From the NCBI RefSeq assembly GCF_000026365.1, contig NC_012995.1, positions 808,501 to 872,500 on the forward strand: DNA of 64,000 bases. Reading direction: 5' to 3'. The notes under the pieces are model-generated. The model had not been told where the DNA came from and did not search any database. It saw nothing but the letters and a program-made list of their open reading frames with translations. Below, piece by piece: positions 17,236-26,701 of this stretch. The stretch's first letter is position 1. Each line of letters opens with the position of its first letter. Both the position numbers and the translations under genes were made by a program. This DNA comes from Zygosaccharomyces rouxii (Eukaryota > Ascomycota > Saccharomycetes > Saccharomycetales > Saccharomycetaceae).

Positions 17236-17715
17236 CGCTCAATTGGACCTGGACGAATTAATTGGGAGGGACCCTAAACAACAAGACCTGTGTATATATG
17301 ATGCGTACCTTTATTTTTTAATTTCCAATTGCAATTTGCAAGTTGTTAACCTTCCAAGGCTTCATGATTACTCTTCGTCTGATGTCAAAACATACGAAGT
17401 TGATTAAAGAGAAAACCACTAGATAAAAACGAATAAAAAAATAAAATAAAATGTAGTACAGTAGCCGCCGGAAATTTTTCCCAGGGTCACAATGGTAATT
17501 ACTATGTTCTTCAGCATGACAGTTTTATGGGAAAAAATTTTTTTTCTAAATCTGTAGCTTTCTTGGGTGGTTTTATCCACATGTAGTTTTCTAAATTCAT
17601 TTCATTCATTGAAAATATAATAATGACCATTTACTATTAAAAAAAACAACAAAATTTACTAGCATTGAGGGTATTCCTTGCTCATTCTAAAATGATATTG
17701 TACAATTCGATTCGT

Positions 17716-17745
<30 letters not shown>
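17236..17745. other. VPS74 upstream region and yapsin-array boundary
   Basis: This spacer of 510 bases marks the change from the YDR37x/YOR12x block to the yapsin region. TAGCCGCCG (17462-17470) matches nine of ten bases of the Ume6 URS1 site. A T run begins at 17719. No protein or RNA gene is supported. Confidence 0.6.

Positions 17746-17747
<2 letters not shown>
17719..17747. repeat. 29-base T homopolymer abutting a yapsin stop codon
   Basis: Twenty-nine consecutive T bases on the plus strand, i.e. an A tract on the coding strand that begins inside the TAA stop codon (17748-17746) of the first yapsin. It would form the very start of the 3' UTR. Confidence 0.95.
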
Positions 17748-17754
<7 letters not shown>

Positions 17755-19488
17755 CATAGAAATTGCGAAAAAGATGGTAGCGAGCAATGAAGTTGGTGCA
17801 ATCTGTACTGGTGCTGCAGCCATATTTTTACTCTTGTTGTTACCAGATGCTGTGTTTGATGCTGAACCTGATAGGGTGCCAGATGAAAAGATGTTACCAC
17901 CTGAAGTGATACTCTTGGATGAAGAATAAGTGCTTGAATAACCTGCAGCAGCTGTTGCTTGAGGGATACTACTGCTTACAACTTCAATATCTTCATGGTT
18001 TACGTCAAAATTAGCCTGAGCCATGGAAATTTCGAAATCTTCCAAATCGTAGACGACATAGGCATGAACCAGAAAAGCATCACCTAAAATTGCAGAAGAG
18101 TCTCCAGATGGCAAAATTCTCAATACACAGGTGTCGGAAGAAATTGGTGTCGTATAAGTGGTTAAATTAGTTTCGATATTGAATCCACCAAAGTTAAAGA
18201 CGATCTTCGTTTCATCATGCTTGCTGGGACAATCCATAAGGTAATAATTGAGGTTTTCGGAAAATCTAGCACCAAGGCCGTCAGCCACCATCTCTAGCAA
18301 ATCTTCTGGTAAGTATGCCAGTGTAGAACCCGAATCTAATAACGCAGGAATCTTTGTTGTAGAAAGAGTAGTTGTACTTGTTTGATTGGACAGACCAAGG
18401 CCTTGTAAAGTGACATCGAATTGAATTGGTTGGCTAACACCTCTGCTCTTGTAAACGTTTAAGATAGGTATAGTGTAAAGACTACCATCAAATTTCGATT
18501 TGTCAACAGCACCAAACAGAATACTTCCATTATGGGCATCTGGACTGTTCAAATATAACGAATAGACGTTTTTCTTTGTAATACCACGTTCTTTCAGCAC
18601 CATGGGGAAGTTGGAGTACATGTGACGATCACCACTAACCATTGATTGATCACTTGAATAAGTGGTCTCTAAACCTGGAAGTCCAATACCCAAGACACCC
18701 ACTGTAGAGTTTGTGTCATTAGCCACTGCCATCGAAACGTCACTAATGTTTAACGATCCTAATTCTATATGGTCTCTGCCCCATTCACCAGATGCAAACG
18801 AACCATCACCATATGAAATTTCAAATGCAGTGTTATTGGATTTATAAGTACTAGACTGGTTTTTGTCAAAAGTACCGTATCTAGAACAATCAATAGATTG
18901 GCCACCACTGGAACTCGAGCCAGTAGGACTACCACCACTACCACCGCCACCGCCACTAATGGTTTCTGTAGGTTCAATACCACCAGTGCTGACATCAATA
19001 CTGCCAAAACTGCCAAAACTACTTGGCATGCTGCCGCCAGTCAAAGTAAGAGTTTTGTAGATGGCACCACTGCCACCTGCAGTAATGTCTGAAAATATGT
19101 CATCTAAACTATTATCGCCAATGTCTCTCTTTTTGGATGAATGTGAGTTCGACTTACAGTATGGATTATCAGATCCCGTAATCCACAAATCACTTGAACC
19201 GGTATCTAACAGTACTGTGATCTTTTGAGATGGTGATCCCACTTCTAAGTCGACAGAATAAAAATTCTGTCTATTTCTTAACGATAACTCGTATTCACCA
19301 TCATCTCTCTTTACAAAAGGCAATGCATCTCTCTTGCCCAACAACGATTCTTCATAGTTTTCACCATGACGTTTATCAAATGAAAGTTTCACTATTTTAG
19401 GTGTTTGTTCTTCCACCTCCTGAGAGAAAGCTGCACTTCGAGCAACGTTAGCAAGCAGAGTGCATTTCAATATTTGGTTCCACTTCAT
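17746..19488 (-). CDS. Yapsin A, GPI-anchored aspartyl protease (YPS1/MKC7 family)
   Basis: The protein has 580 residues. A signal peptide spans ~1-20; the propeptide has KR sites (GKRDALPFVKRDD, 51-63). Catalytic Asp95 is in LLDTGSSDLW, the flap is YGDGSFASG, and the second catalytic Asp is in ALLDSGSTLAYLP (~380). Between the first Asp and the flap is a long Gly/Ser-rich loop with KKRD, typical of yapsins that process themselves into two chains. The end, SGNNKSKNMAAAPVQIA then a hydrophobic tail (TSLLATIFFAISMFF), is a GPI signal. Yapsins cleave after basic residues and remodel cell wall and plasma membrane proteins. It is most like Yps1/Mkc7. The A29 tract begins directly at its stop codon. 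Confidence 0.93.
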
Positions 19489-20273
19489 GCTAGTCTATCA
19501 CAAGTAATAATAAAGAGAGCCAGAACCTAGATTAAAAACACGAATGCACGCCTTTCTCTCACTCTTTCAGCTTGAAATTCTTTTCTTATAATTCTCTAAA
19601 GCAGCTAGTAGGAAAAAAATCCTTTGAACTACAATGATGTAATAATAGAAAAAAATATCTTCTTAGAGTAACTTCTCAAAGCTCAAGAGCAACTAGTAAC
19701 ACCCTCTTTTATGCTATTAGTTCTGTTTTCTCTTAAGTGTTCGAGTTACTTGTTAATTATAGCCTCTTAGAGCGACGAAGAAACAATCGGCATATATATA
19801 CACGTTGTACTTACATACCGATGAAAAGGTGCATTGTCCAGCGAAAAGCCTCGAAGGGAGCAAGAAAGCCATCAACAATTGACCCTGATGTGGGGGAAAC
19901 TTGTTTTAGAAGTATGGCAAGGACTACACTATTAAGCTATTGTTTTACCTAGCCACGAGCAATTTTACTAGCTGTAGTTCCCCCATACGGCTACGCCTCT
20001 TGCTGTTGCTTCAAGAAATGACGACGATGACTGTTAAATGAGTTAATGATATTATAATGTATCTCCTTAAATCGTACGAAGTCCCTAAACTAAACCTAAA
20101 CCTGCTCTTCCCTTTTACATAAACCTATAATGTACCGTTGGGTCACAGTTCTATAAAGTTTGAACCGAACTTTTGAACGTGAAAGCTTTAAGAACCTTAA
20201 AACTTTTGGGGGGTGATCGAAACCAGTATGAACGAATGAATAAATGTTAACCGTTGTACTCAACTAGAAACGC
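19489..20273. other. Spacer between yapsins A and B
   Basis: This region of 785 bases contains the promoter of yapsin A (right of 19488) and the terminator of yapsin B. TATA-like TATATATA is near 19793. A 71-codon frame at 19737-19952 has no recognisable features. I see no pseudogene remnant or RNA gene. Confidence 0.6.
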
Positions 20274-21929
20274 TTAGGTGAGCATTGAAGTGATAAATGT
20301 AGTGACAAAAGCCAAAATCATAGGATTGGCAGCTCTCAATGAGCCAACGCCGTTCTCAGAGACCGTCAATCCTCTCTTGTCGGAGTTTGAAAAGCTGGAG
20401 GACGAGCTTTCAGAATTGTTACCGGAACTGCCACTGTTGGAGCTGGAGCTGGAGCTGGAGCTGGAGCTTGACTCCGAATCACCATTAGAAGCGCTAGAGC
20501 TTGAGCTTGAGCTAGAGCTTGCTTCTTGGCCTGTGGAGCCCCCTGGGCTAGCACTACCGCTGCTTGAAGGTTGGTTCCCGGTGTAAGTTTGTGAATAGCC
20601 TGGAGCCCTAGATGCACCTGGGACACTTCCAGAAATGGCTTCTATGTCTGAAGAACCAGAATTGAAGTTAGCCTGTGCCAATGAAATCTCGTAATCTTCT
20701 AAATCGTAAACCACATAGGCATCCACGAGGAAAACGTCACCAAAGATAGCTCTATCACCTTCGGTTCTTAAGATACCCAGGATCGCAACATCTTGTGGAC
20801 CTGAGCCTTGTAAAATGTAGTTGGATAACTTAGTCTCGATGTGAAATCCACCAAAGTCAAAAGTAATCTTGGTGTCATCATTTTCTGAAGGTTTGGGTAT
20901 CAAATAGTATCCGGTCGATGGTGAAAATTTACCACCTAAGGATTTTGCCAACTCATCGGCTAAGGCCGTTGGCAAATACATTAATGTAGTACCAGAGTCC
21001 AGTAGAGCTAAAGTCTTGTCGGAGGAGACAGTAGAATTAGAACTACTATTACCGACGGTAATACCTTGCACAGTAACATCGAACTCACGGGGTGCTACGC
21101 CTTGGTCTGCATATGTGTTAACGATGGGCAATGTGTAAAGGTTACCACTGTACTTGCTGTGATCAACCGCGCCGAAAAGAATGTTACCACTATTGGAATC
21201 GGGGGAGTTCAAGTATAGAGAGTAAGCATTCTTTTGGACAACGCCGTTATCCTTTAAAACTTGTGGGAAATTCTTGTATTGGTAGTGATTTCCATTAACA
21301 CCTGGTGTGACAGTTGCCTCCTCGCCCGGTAAACCAACACCAAATACACCTACCGTGGAATTACTCTCATTAGCAACTGCAAATGAAACGTCAGAAACAT
21401 TTAATCCATCTAAGTATACATGATCCATACCCCAGAGACCCTTAGCAAATGAACCGTCACCATAGGTCAAGTAAAAAGTACTGTCATTCGATTTGAATGT
21501 TTCCGAACCGTCTAAATTGAAAGTACCATATTGGGAACAATCGATCGTAGCGGACGAACTTGGGAAATTCGCAGTAGAGCTGGGGCCATTATTAGTACTA
21601 GAGTTACTACCAGCAGATCCCAGATGAGAATTTCTTGTAGATGGAGAGCAGTATGGGTTACCGCTACCAGTAATCCATAAATCACTCGAACCAGTGTCTA
21701 AAAGAACCAACACATTCTGAGCAGGTGTACCAACTTTTAATTCTACGGAATAAAAGTTCTGTTGATTTTTAATATCGAAGTTTGCATGACCATTACTGTT
21801 ACCCACAGCTTTTTCAAAGGTTTCGCCTCTTAGCTTGTTAAATGAAAGTTTGTATACAGGTGGTGAAACCAATCCCGCAGATGCAGTGCTCAAAAGTACA
21901 GATGTAACCAAGCTAGTAAGAAACTTCAT
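20274..21929 (-). CDS. Yapsin B, GPI-anchored aspartyl protease without basic processing loop
   Basis: The protein has 551 residues. The signal peptide is MKFLTSLVTSVLLSTASA. Catalytic Asp78 lies in LLDTGSSDLW, the flap in YGDGSFAKG, and the second Asp in ALLDSGTTLMYLP (~308). The loop before the flap (SAGSNSSTNNGPSSTANFPS) lacks the Lys-Arg sites of yapsin A, so two-chain processing is unlikely. A Ser-rich stalk (~460-520, encoded by AGCTC-type hexamer repeats) precedes a GPI signal ending MILAFVTTFITSMLT. The N-terminal propeptide is also short and lacks KR. It is a wall or membrane protease by family. Confidence 0.92.
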   Translation of the reverse strand: MKFLTSLVTSVLLSTASAGLVSPPVYKLSFNKLRGETFEKAVGNSNGHANFDIKNQQNFYSVELKVGTPAQNVLVLLDTGSSDLWITGSGNPYCSPSTRNSHLGSAGSNSSTNNGPSSTANFPSSSATIDCSQYGTFNLDGSETFKSNDSTFYLTYGDGSFAKGLWGMDHVYLDGLNVSDVSFAVANESNSTVGVFGVGLPGEEATVTPGVNGNHYQYKNFPQVLKDNGVVQKNAYSLYLNSPDSNSGNILFGAVDHSKYSGNLYTLPIVNTYADQGVAPREFDVTVQGITVGNSSSNSTVSSDKTLALLDSGTTLMYLPTALADELAKSLGGKFSPSTGYYLIPKPSENDDTKITFDFGGFHIETKLSNYILQGSGPQDVAILGILRTEGDRAIFGDVFLVDAYVVYDLEDYEISLAQANFNSGSSDIEAISGSVPGASRAPGYSQTYTGNQPSSSGSASPGGSTGQEASSSSSSSSSASNGDSESSSSSSSSSSSNSGSSGNNSESSSSSFSNSDKRGLTVSENGVGSLRAANPMILAFVTTFITSMLT

Positions 21930-22070
21930 AACGAACGAAGGCGTTGGCTTGCTGTCTTTTTCTTTTTTTTTAAGCTTTTTTCAAACTGAAACTTCGAAAT
22001 ATTTCCAACAACAACCATTCATGAATCTTTGACTCACCCTTCATCTCTTATACTTCGAGCTCCAGAAACT

Positions 22071-22107
22071 GATTGCTCGAGGTATGGGGAGAGAGGCTCG
22101 AGCAATC
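22071..22107. repeat. Inverted repeat, 11-bp arms
   Basis: GATTGCTCGAG (22071-22081) and CTCGAGCAATC (22097-22107) are perfect reverse complements around a 15-base purine-rich spacer. They lie 142-178 bases upstream of the yapsin B ATG. It could be a hairpin or a dimer binding site. Confidence 0.9.
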
Positions 22108-22407
22108 ACCAAAACAAGTTGGACCCTGCCGCAGAGTAAAACTTTCTTTTCACAGCCTAGAGGCTGGAACCGACGAATCGACTTGCATTTACTTGATCCA
22201 TCTTTACTTCTAGAAGTAACCAAATTTTAATCAGTAGGATATGTAAACGTGTCTCAGGTTCGACTGTGGAGTTACACCAGTAACATACGCCAAAATCTGA
22301 ATCGAGAACAAAGGACCCTTGTGGAAATTCTCGAACTCGAAAAATTCTCGAGCTGCCTAATCATCTATCTTCAATGTGTACATAAACGTACTTCATAACA
22401 CCTCCGC

Positions 22408-22444
22408 ATACGGTTCGTATACCCATTCTATACGGTTCGTATAC
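22408..22444. repeat. 15-bp direct repeat, self-complementary core
   Basis: ATACGGTTCGTATAC occurs at 22408-22422 and 22430-22444, offset by 22 bases, about two helical turns. Each copy is itself nearly palindromic (ATACG GTT CGTAT). It resembles a pair of regulator sites about 480-515 bases upstream of yapsin B. Confidence 0.9.
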
Positions 22445-22556
22445 AGTTTGCTTAATTTGCTCATAATGTATGGGAGCTTGTGTTAATCACACCTATTAAC
22501 AATTCCCGTTTGAAAGATCAACAACTTTACTTTTTTCGTAACTTTTGTCAGGCTCG

Positions 22557-24275
22557 CTATATGACGAATGAGAGAATAAATGCGTTTAGAAGTGCAAGCA
22601 TGGAAGGAGAAAATCCATTAGCAACATCTTGACTCGATATTTGTGCACCTGATGTGCTACTTGCAGAGCCACTGACCGGGGTGGCTGTTGCTGCAGTGTG
22701 GTCTCTTTCGGTTTTCTTGTTAGATGAGGTAAAGATATTACCTCCGCTCTTGATACTTGCGGGAGTGGACCAGGTCTTGGAGTATCCGGGGGCCCTCTTG
22801 GCACCTGGTATGGAATCAGAAATTATTTGTATATCCTCCTTAGAGTTATCAAAGCTAGCTTGTGCTAGCGAGACCTCGTAGTCGTCAAGGTCATAGACCA
22901 CGTAGGCATCGGCTAGAAAGACGTCACCTAGAATAGCCTGAACGTCTGATGGTAGGATACCAAGCACACATTGACTGTCGTCACCATCGTCTGGAGAACC
23001 TAGCAAGTAGTTGCTTAGATTATTTTTGATGGTGAACCCTCCGAAATCAAAGACCAATTGCGAGTCATCGTTTTCAGAAGGACAACCAATCACATAGTAA
23101 CCGATATCTTCGTTATAGGAACCACCCAACTTGTGAGCGATTCCCTTCGCTAGTGCGTCTGGTAGATATATTAATGAAGTACCAGAGTCGAGTAGCGCAG
23201 GAATCTTTGTAGTGGTGAACGTAGTTTTGCTGGATCCATTTGTAAAACCGACACCTTGCAGAGTAACATCAAACTCCATTGGGTTTTTGTACTTGGTAGG
23301 GTCGGAATTTAGCAATGGCAGGGTGTAGAGGTCGCCTTTGTACTTGCTACGGTCTACAGCGCCGAATAGAATGTCACCAGAAGATGCATCTAGGGAATTT
23401 AAAAACAGCGAATATGCTGCCTTGTTAATGGCGCCCTTAGATTTTAACACTTGTGGGAAATTTTGGTATTCATAAGGATGAAAATCATTCAGTGATGGGT
23501 CTGGTGTGTATGTAGCTTCATTTTCTGGCAGGCCAATACCAAAAACACCAACGGTTGAATTCGTTTCGTTAGCCACTGCGAATGAAACCCCTTCGAGGTT
23601 CATGTTGGCAAAGTTGACACTGTCAGTACCCCAGTAGCCTGACGCAAAGGAACCATCACCGTAACTGATGTAGAATTCAGTCTTATTGGATCTAAAAGAT
23701 TTGGATTTATTAACGTCAAAAGTACCGTATTGTGAACAGTCCATAGTTGGTTCTGGTGAAGACCCGCTGGGACCTGTTCCTGTTCCCGATGTATATGTAC
23801 CCGTCAGTTGTGCAGATCCGGATATGGCGGTAGGAATACCACTTCCGCCAATTGGGTTGGTACCAGTGCCACTTGCGGTTAGCATTGATACAATAGACTG
23901 GTTGTCACCGTCTTCTAGTCTATAGTCTTCTTTCTTATCATTACTACCGGCGTTAGATTTACAGTATGGATTGTTCTTAGCGGTCAACCAAAGATCAGAA
24001 GAACCTGTATCCAACAGAACCGTTATGTTTTGACCAGGCGTACCGACTAAAAGATCTACAGAGTAGAAGTTTTGCTGATTTTCCACTATAAAATTAAACT
24101 CCTTGTTATTTCTAGTCTCCAACGATCTGCGTTCCAATGAAGACTCCTCGTATGTAGGACCATGCCACTTGTTGAAGCTCAGCTTCACCATAGGCGATGA
24201 AGTTTGTTCAATAAGTGCACTCTTGCAGGTACTTGCCACTGATAAGAGTGATACGACCGCGTCTGTAAATCTCAT
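22557..24275 (-). CDS. Yapsin C, GPI-anchored aspartyl protease
   Basis: From the ATG at 24275 the protein has 572 residues; the frame extends upstream only to a GTG, and MRFTDAVVSLLSVASTCKS makes a proper signal peptide. The propeptide contains Arg pairs (LERRSLETR, ~48-56). Catalytic Asp89 is in VLLDTGSSDLW, the flap in YGDGSFASG, and the second Asp in ALLDSGTSLIYLP (~360). The loop contains KKEDYR and Gly/Thr-rich sequence. The tail passes APGYSKTW, SGGNIFTSS and ends with a GPI-type hydrophobic segment, SPSMLALLNAFILSFVI. It is closest to yapsin A in layout. Both share SGGNIF before the Ser/Thr tail, suggesting recent common origin within the array. Confidence 0.92.
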   Translation of the reverse strand: MRFTDAVVSLLSVASTCKSALIEQTSSPMVKLSFNKWHGPTYEESSLERRSLETRNNKEFNFIVENQQNFYSVDLLVGTPGQNITVLLDTGSSDLWLTAKNNPYCKSNAGSNDKKEDYRLEDGDNQSIVSMLTASGTGTNPIGGSGIPTAISGSAQLTGTYTSGTGTGPSGSSPEPTMDCSQYGTFDVNKSKSFRSNKTEFYISYGDGSFASGYWGTDSVNFANMNLEGVSFAVANETNSTVGVFGIGLPENEATYTPDPSLNDFHPYEYQNFPQVLKSKGAINKAAYSLFLNSLDASSGDILFGAVDRSKYKGDLYTLPLLNSDPTKYKNPMEFDVTLQGVGFTNGSSKTTFTTTKIPALLDSGTSLIYLPDALAKGIAHKLGGSYNEDIGYYVIGCPSENDDSQLVFDFGGFTIKNNLSNYLLGSPDDGDDSQCVLGILPSDVQAILGDVFLADAYVVYDLDDYEVSLAQASFDNSKEDIQIISDSIPGAKRAPGYSKTWSTPASIKSGGNIFTSSNKKTERDHTAATATPVSGSASSTSGAQISSQDVANGFSPSMLALLNAFILSFVI

Positions 24276-25114
24276 ATCTTCGTTGCCTGTTCTCACCTCT
24301 CACTTCTAAAAACGCCCACAATTGGTGACATATATAGATTGTGTCAGGAATGATAAGCTTGTTACACTTATATAAGTACCCTATGGTGAACTAGTTTTTC
24401 ATCAAGGCAAAGTTGAATCAAAATCTACGCCAGAAGTCCGGTAAATACGGCTGGTAGAGAGGCGAACCTCGAAACAAGCATTAGCTCCTTTACGTGTTAG
24501 ATGTTAGATCGTGCATCGATGGGGAACACAAAGGGTGAATCAAATAGACAACTGGACTGTCTAATTATTTCGTGAATTAATTACTTGGTTAATTAGGCTT
24601 TTTTGACTACTTGCGGTAGTCCGTGAAAAGTCTTGGCGTAAATCCTATTTTGCGTGTTAAAAATTGAATCATTACTTCTTGGGTAAAAGCTGGAGGAAAT
24701 CGAGGCTTAAATGGCACAGTACTACGGCAATTCTTAAGCCCCGGGAAAATTCCAGGTGGGATTCTAGCTTTGATAGCTTACGGGCATGGCTTAGCATAGT
24801 TTAGTTTGCTGAGTTGGCTATACACATTACACATTTCCTGATCGATTCTTTTTGCCTAATATCGTATTGTTTTTCGATCAACGTTATTCTCGCTCTCCTA
24901 TCGAGACGCCTTCCTCAAAGGTTAAGGAAGACATGAAAGGAGAAAGAATGCGAAGAAAAAAAGAAAAGAAGAGCAAAGAACAAAGAACAAAGAACAAAGA
25001 AAAAAGAAAAAAGGAAATAACTGCCCATTCTTGCCGAGCAATCTCTTGTCAATTACTTATCTACTTTAATGCATTAATAACTAGGTTTTGCTAGATTCTA
25101 AAACTACATATCAT
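24276..25114. other. Spacer between yapsins C and D
   Basis: This region of 839 bases is the largest in the array. The TATATA near 24331 is a likely yapsin C TATA box. A purine-rich stretch near 24935-25017 contains a four-copy CAAAGAA repeat (24974-25001). An 80-codon frame across it is Lys/Glu-rich by composition and is not supported as a gene. Confidence 0.6.
24974..25001 (+). repeat. (CAAAGAA)4 tandem repeat
   Basis: Four perfect 7-base copies in a purine-only neighbourhood downstream of the yapsin D stop region. It is a simple minisatellite with no evident function. Confidence 0.95.
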
Positions 25115-26701
25115 TTAGTGAAGTGCAGATGCCTGAGATGAATGCACAACTTTCCAGGTCTTTGAGTAACCAGGTGCCCTTTTAGCACCTGGCACTCCAG
25201 ATGAGGTAATTGCTTCGATCTGTTCGCTTGAAGAATTAAAAGATGCTTGAGCTAGGGAGATCTCTTTTCCTTCCAAATCGTAGACAACGTAGGCATCGGT
25301 TAGGAAGACGTCACCGAAAACAGCTAAAATATCGCTATTGGGGATAATGCCCAGTAAACATTTATTTTCCGATTGCTCAAAAATGTAGTTTCTGATGTCT
25401 GTTTTGATGGTGACACCGCCAAAGTCGAAAGTAATATAATCATTGTCACCACTTTTGGGGCAATCTATAATGTATCCCTGATCTTCAGGACCAAGTATAC
25501 CGTGGTACCGAGAGGCAATTGACTTTGCAAGCTTATATGGCAAGTACATGGCCGTCGTTCCCGAATCTAGGACTACCGGAATAGGCTTGGTTTTAACTTT
25601 GTGCTTAGAACCACGTCTGGTGACAGAAACGCCCTGTAAAGTAATTGCTAGCGTATTGTATGGATCACCATCACTTGTTAAGTTACCTAGTTGCAAAATA
25701 GGTAAAGTGTATAACTGTCCCTGGTATTGCGAATGGTCAACACCCCCAAAGAGCACATTACCATAGGTCGAATTCGGAGAATTTAGATATAGTGAGTATG
25801 CTACCCGTTGGATTATTCCTTGATTTTTGAGTGTTTGTGGGAAATTTGCATATTCGTGTGGGTGAGCAGCTCTGTATTCGGGTCCAACAGATGCAAACGA
25901 ACTCTCACCGCCCGGGAAACCAATTCCAAAAACAGGTGTTGTAGAGTTAGTATCGTTAGCGACAGCAAACGAGACGTTATGGACTTGTAAATCACCTAAT
26001 TGTAAATCGTCTGTACCCCAATACCCACTTGCATACGAAAGATCCTCATACTGGATGTAGTAAGGGTCTGTACGGTTTCTGTGGAAAGTCTTTGAATTAT
26101 CAGCTTCGAAAAATGCAGTTGCATTGCAGTTATTACTGCCGTCACTGTCACTGTCACCACCATCATAAGATCCATTACCAGTTGGAGCCGGCATTGAACT
26201 AGAGATAGTTCCGGTTGGAGTTCCAACGGATCCTGGTCCCGGTCCAAACAGAGTGCTGAAGGATCCTTCATAACTTTCCAATTGGCTAATAAAAGAGGAA
26301 ATAGCATCATTGTCATTATCATTCTCTGAGCGCTTCTTGAATAAGTTCGTGTCATTATCAGTACACTGTAATCCACCAGGTTTAATAACCCATAAATCTG
26401 AAGAACCGGTGTCTAATTGTATAGTCATATTTTGACCAGGTGTCCCTAAAGAAATGTTAACGCTGTAATAAGTGTTGGCATTATTCTGAAGTGCTACCTC
26501 GTCATTATCATCACTGATGTTTTTATTGCGAAATAAATTGACATATTTACGATCAGCTGTAGCTTCGGAGAAACTTTTACCATATACTTTGTTAAATCCG
26601 ATCTTGGCTACAGACTGCGAAGATCTAGAGTCATGTACAGCTGGTAAACAGCTAACACTCGAAACTAGACCGCACACGTAAAGACCTTTAGCAAATTTCA
26701 T
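25115..26701 (-). CDS. Yapsin D, divergent aspartyl protease without GPI signal
   Basis: The protein has 528 residues. The signal peptide is MKFAKGLYVCGLVSSVSCLP. Catalytic Asp97 lies in IQLDTGSSDLWVIKPGG and the second Asp in VVLDSGTTAMYLP (~377). The flap reads YEDLSYASG instead of YGDGSFASG, altering the conserved Gly residues around the flap Tyr. The loop has KKRSENDND, then Gly/Pro/Ser sequence and SYDGGDSDSDGSNNCN. The protein ends APGYSKTWKVVHSSQASALH with no hydrophobic tail, so it should be secreted or periplasmic rather than anchored. It is the most diverged member of the array. Proteolytic activity is probable because both DTG/DSG motifs remain. Confidence 0.9.
   Translation of the reverse strand: MKFAKGLYVCGLVSSVSCLPAVHDSRSSQSVAKIGFNKVYGKSFSEATADRKYVNLFRNKNISDDNDEVALQNNANTYYSVNISLGTPGQNMTIQLDTGSSDLWVIKPGGLQCTDNDTNLFKKRSENDNDNDAISSFISQLESYEGSFSTLFGPGPGSVGTPTGTISSSMPAPTGNGSYDGGDSDSDGSNNCNATAFFEADNSKTFHRNRTDPYYIQYEDLSYASGYWGTDDLQLGDLQVHNVSFAVANDTNSTTPVFGIGFPGGESSFASVGPEYRAAHPHEYANFPQTLKNQGIIQRVAYSLYLNSPNSTYGNVLFGGVDHSQYQGQLYTLPILQLGNLTSDGDPYNTLAITLQGVSVTRRGSKHKVKTKPIPVVLDSGTTAMYLPYKLAKSIASRYHGILGPEDQGYIIDCPKSGDNDYITFDFGGVTIKTDIRNYIFEQSENKCLLGIIPNSDILAVFGDVFLTDAYVVYDLEGKEISLAQASFNSSSEQIEAITSSGVPGAKRAPGYSKTWKVVHSSQASALH

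Larger units (their letters stand above)
21930..22556. other. Spacer between yapsins B and C
   Basis: This region of 627 bases is the yapsin B promoter. It contains an 11-bp inverted repeat (22071-22107), heat-shock-element-like TTC/GAA units (22324-22347) and a 15-bp direct repeat (22408-22444), listed separately. No gene is supported. Confidence 0.7.

Noticed and set aside
17000..17407. 135-codon plus-strand frame overlapping VPS74
   Set aside because: It lies mainly antisense to the conserved VPS74 coding region and has no features of its own.
24276..24296. Longer N-terminus for yapsin C
   Set aside because: The extension would start with GTG and would spoil the signal peptide; ATG at 24275 is preferred.
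24852..25094. 80-codon Lys/Glu-rich frame downstream of yapsin D
   Set aside because: It is explained by the purine-rich CAAAGAA repeat tract, not by coding selection.
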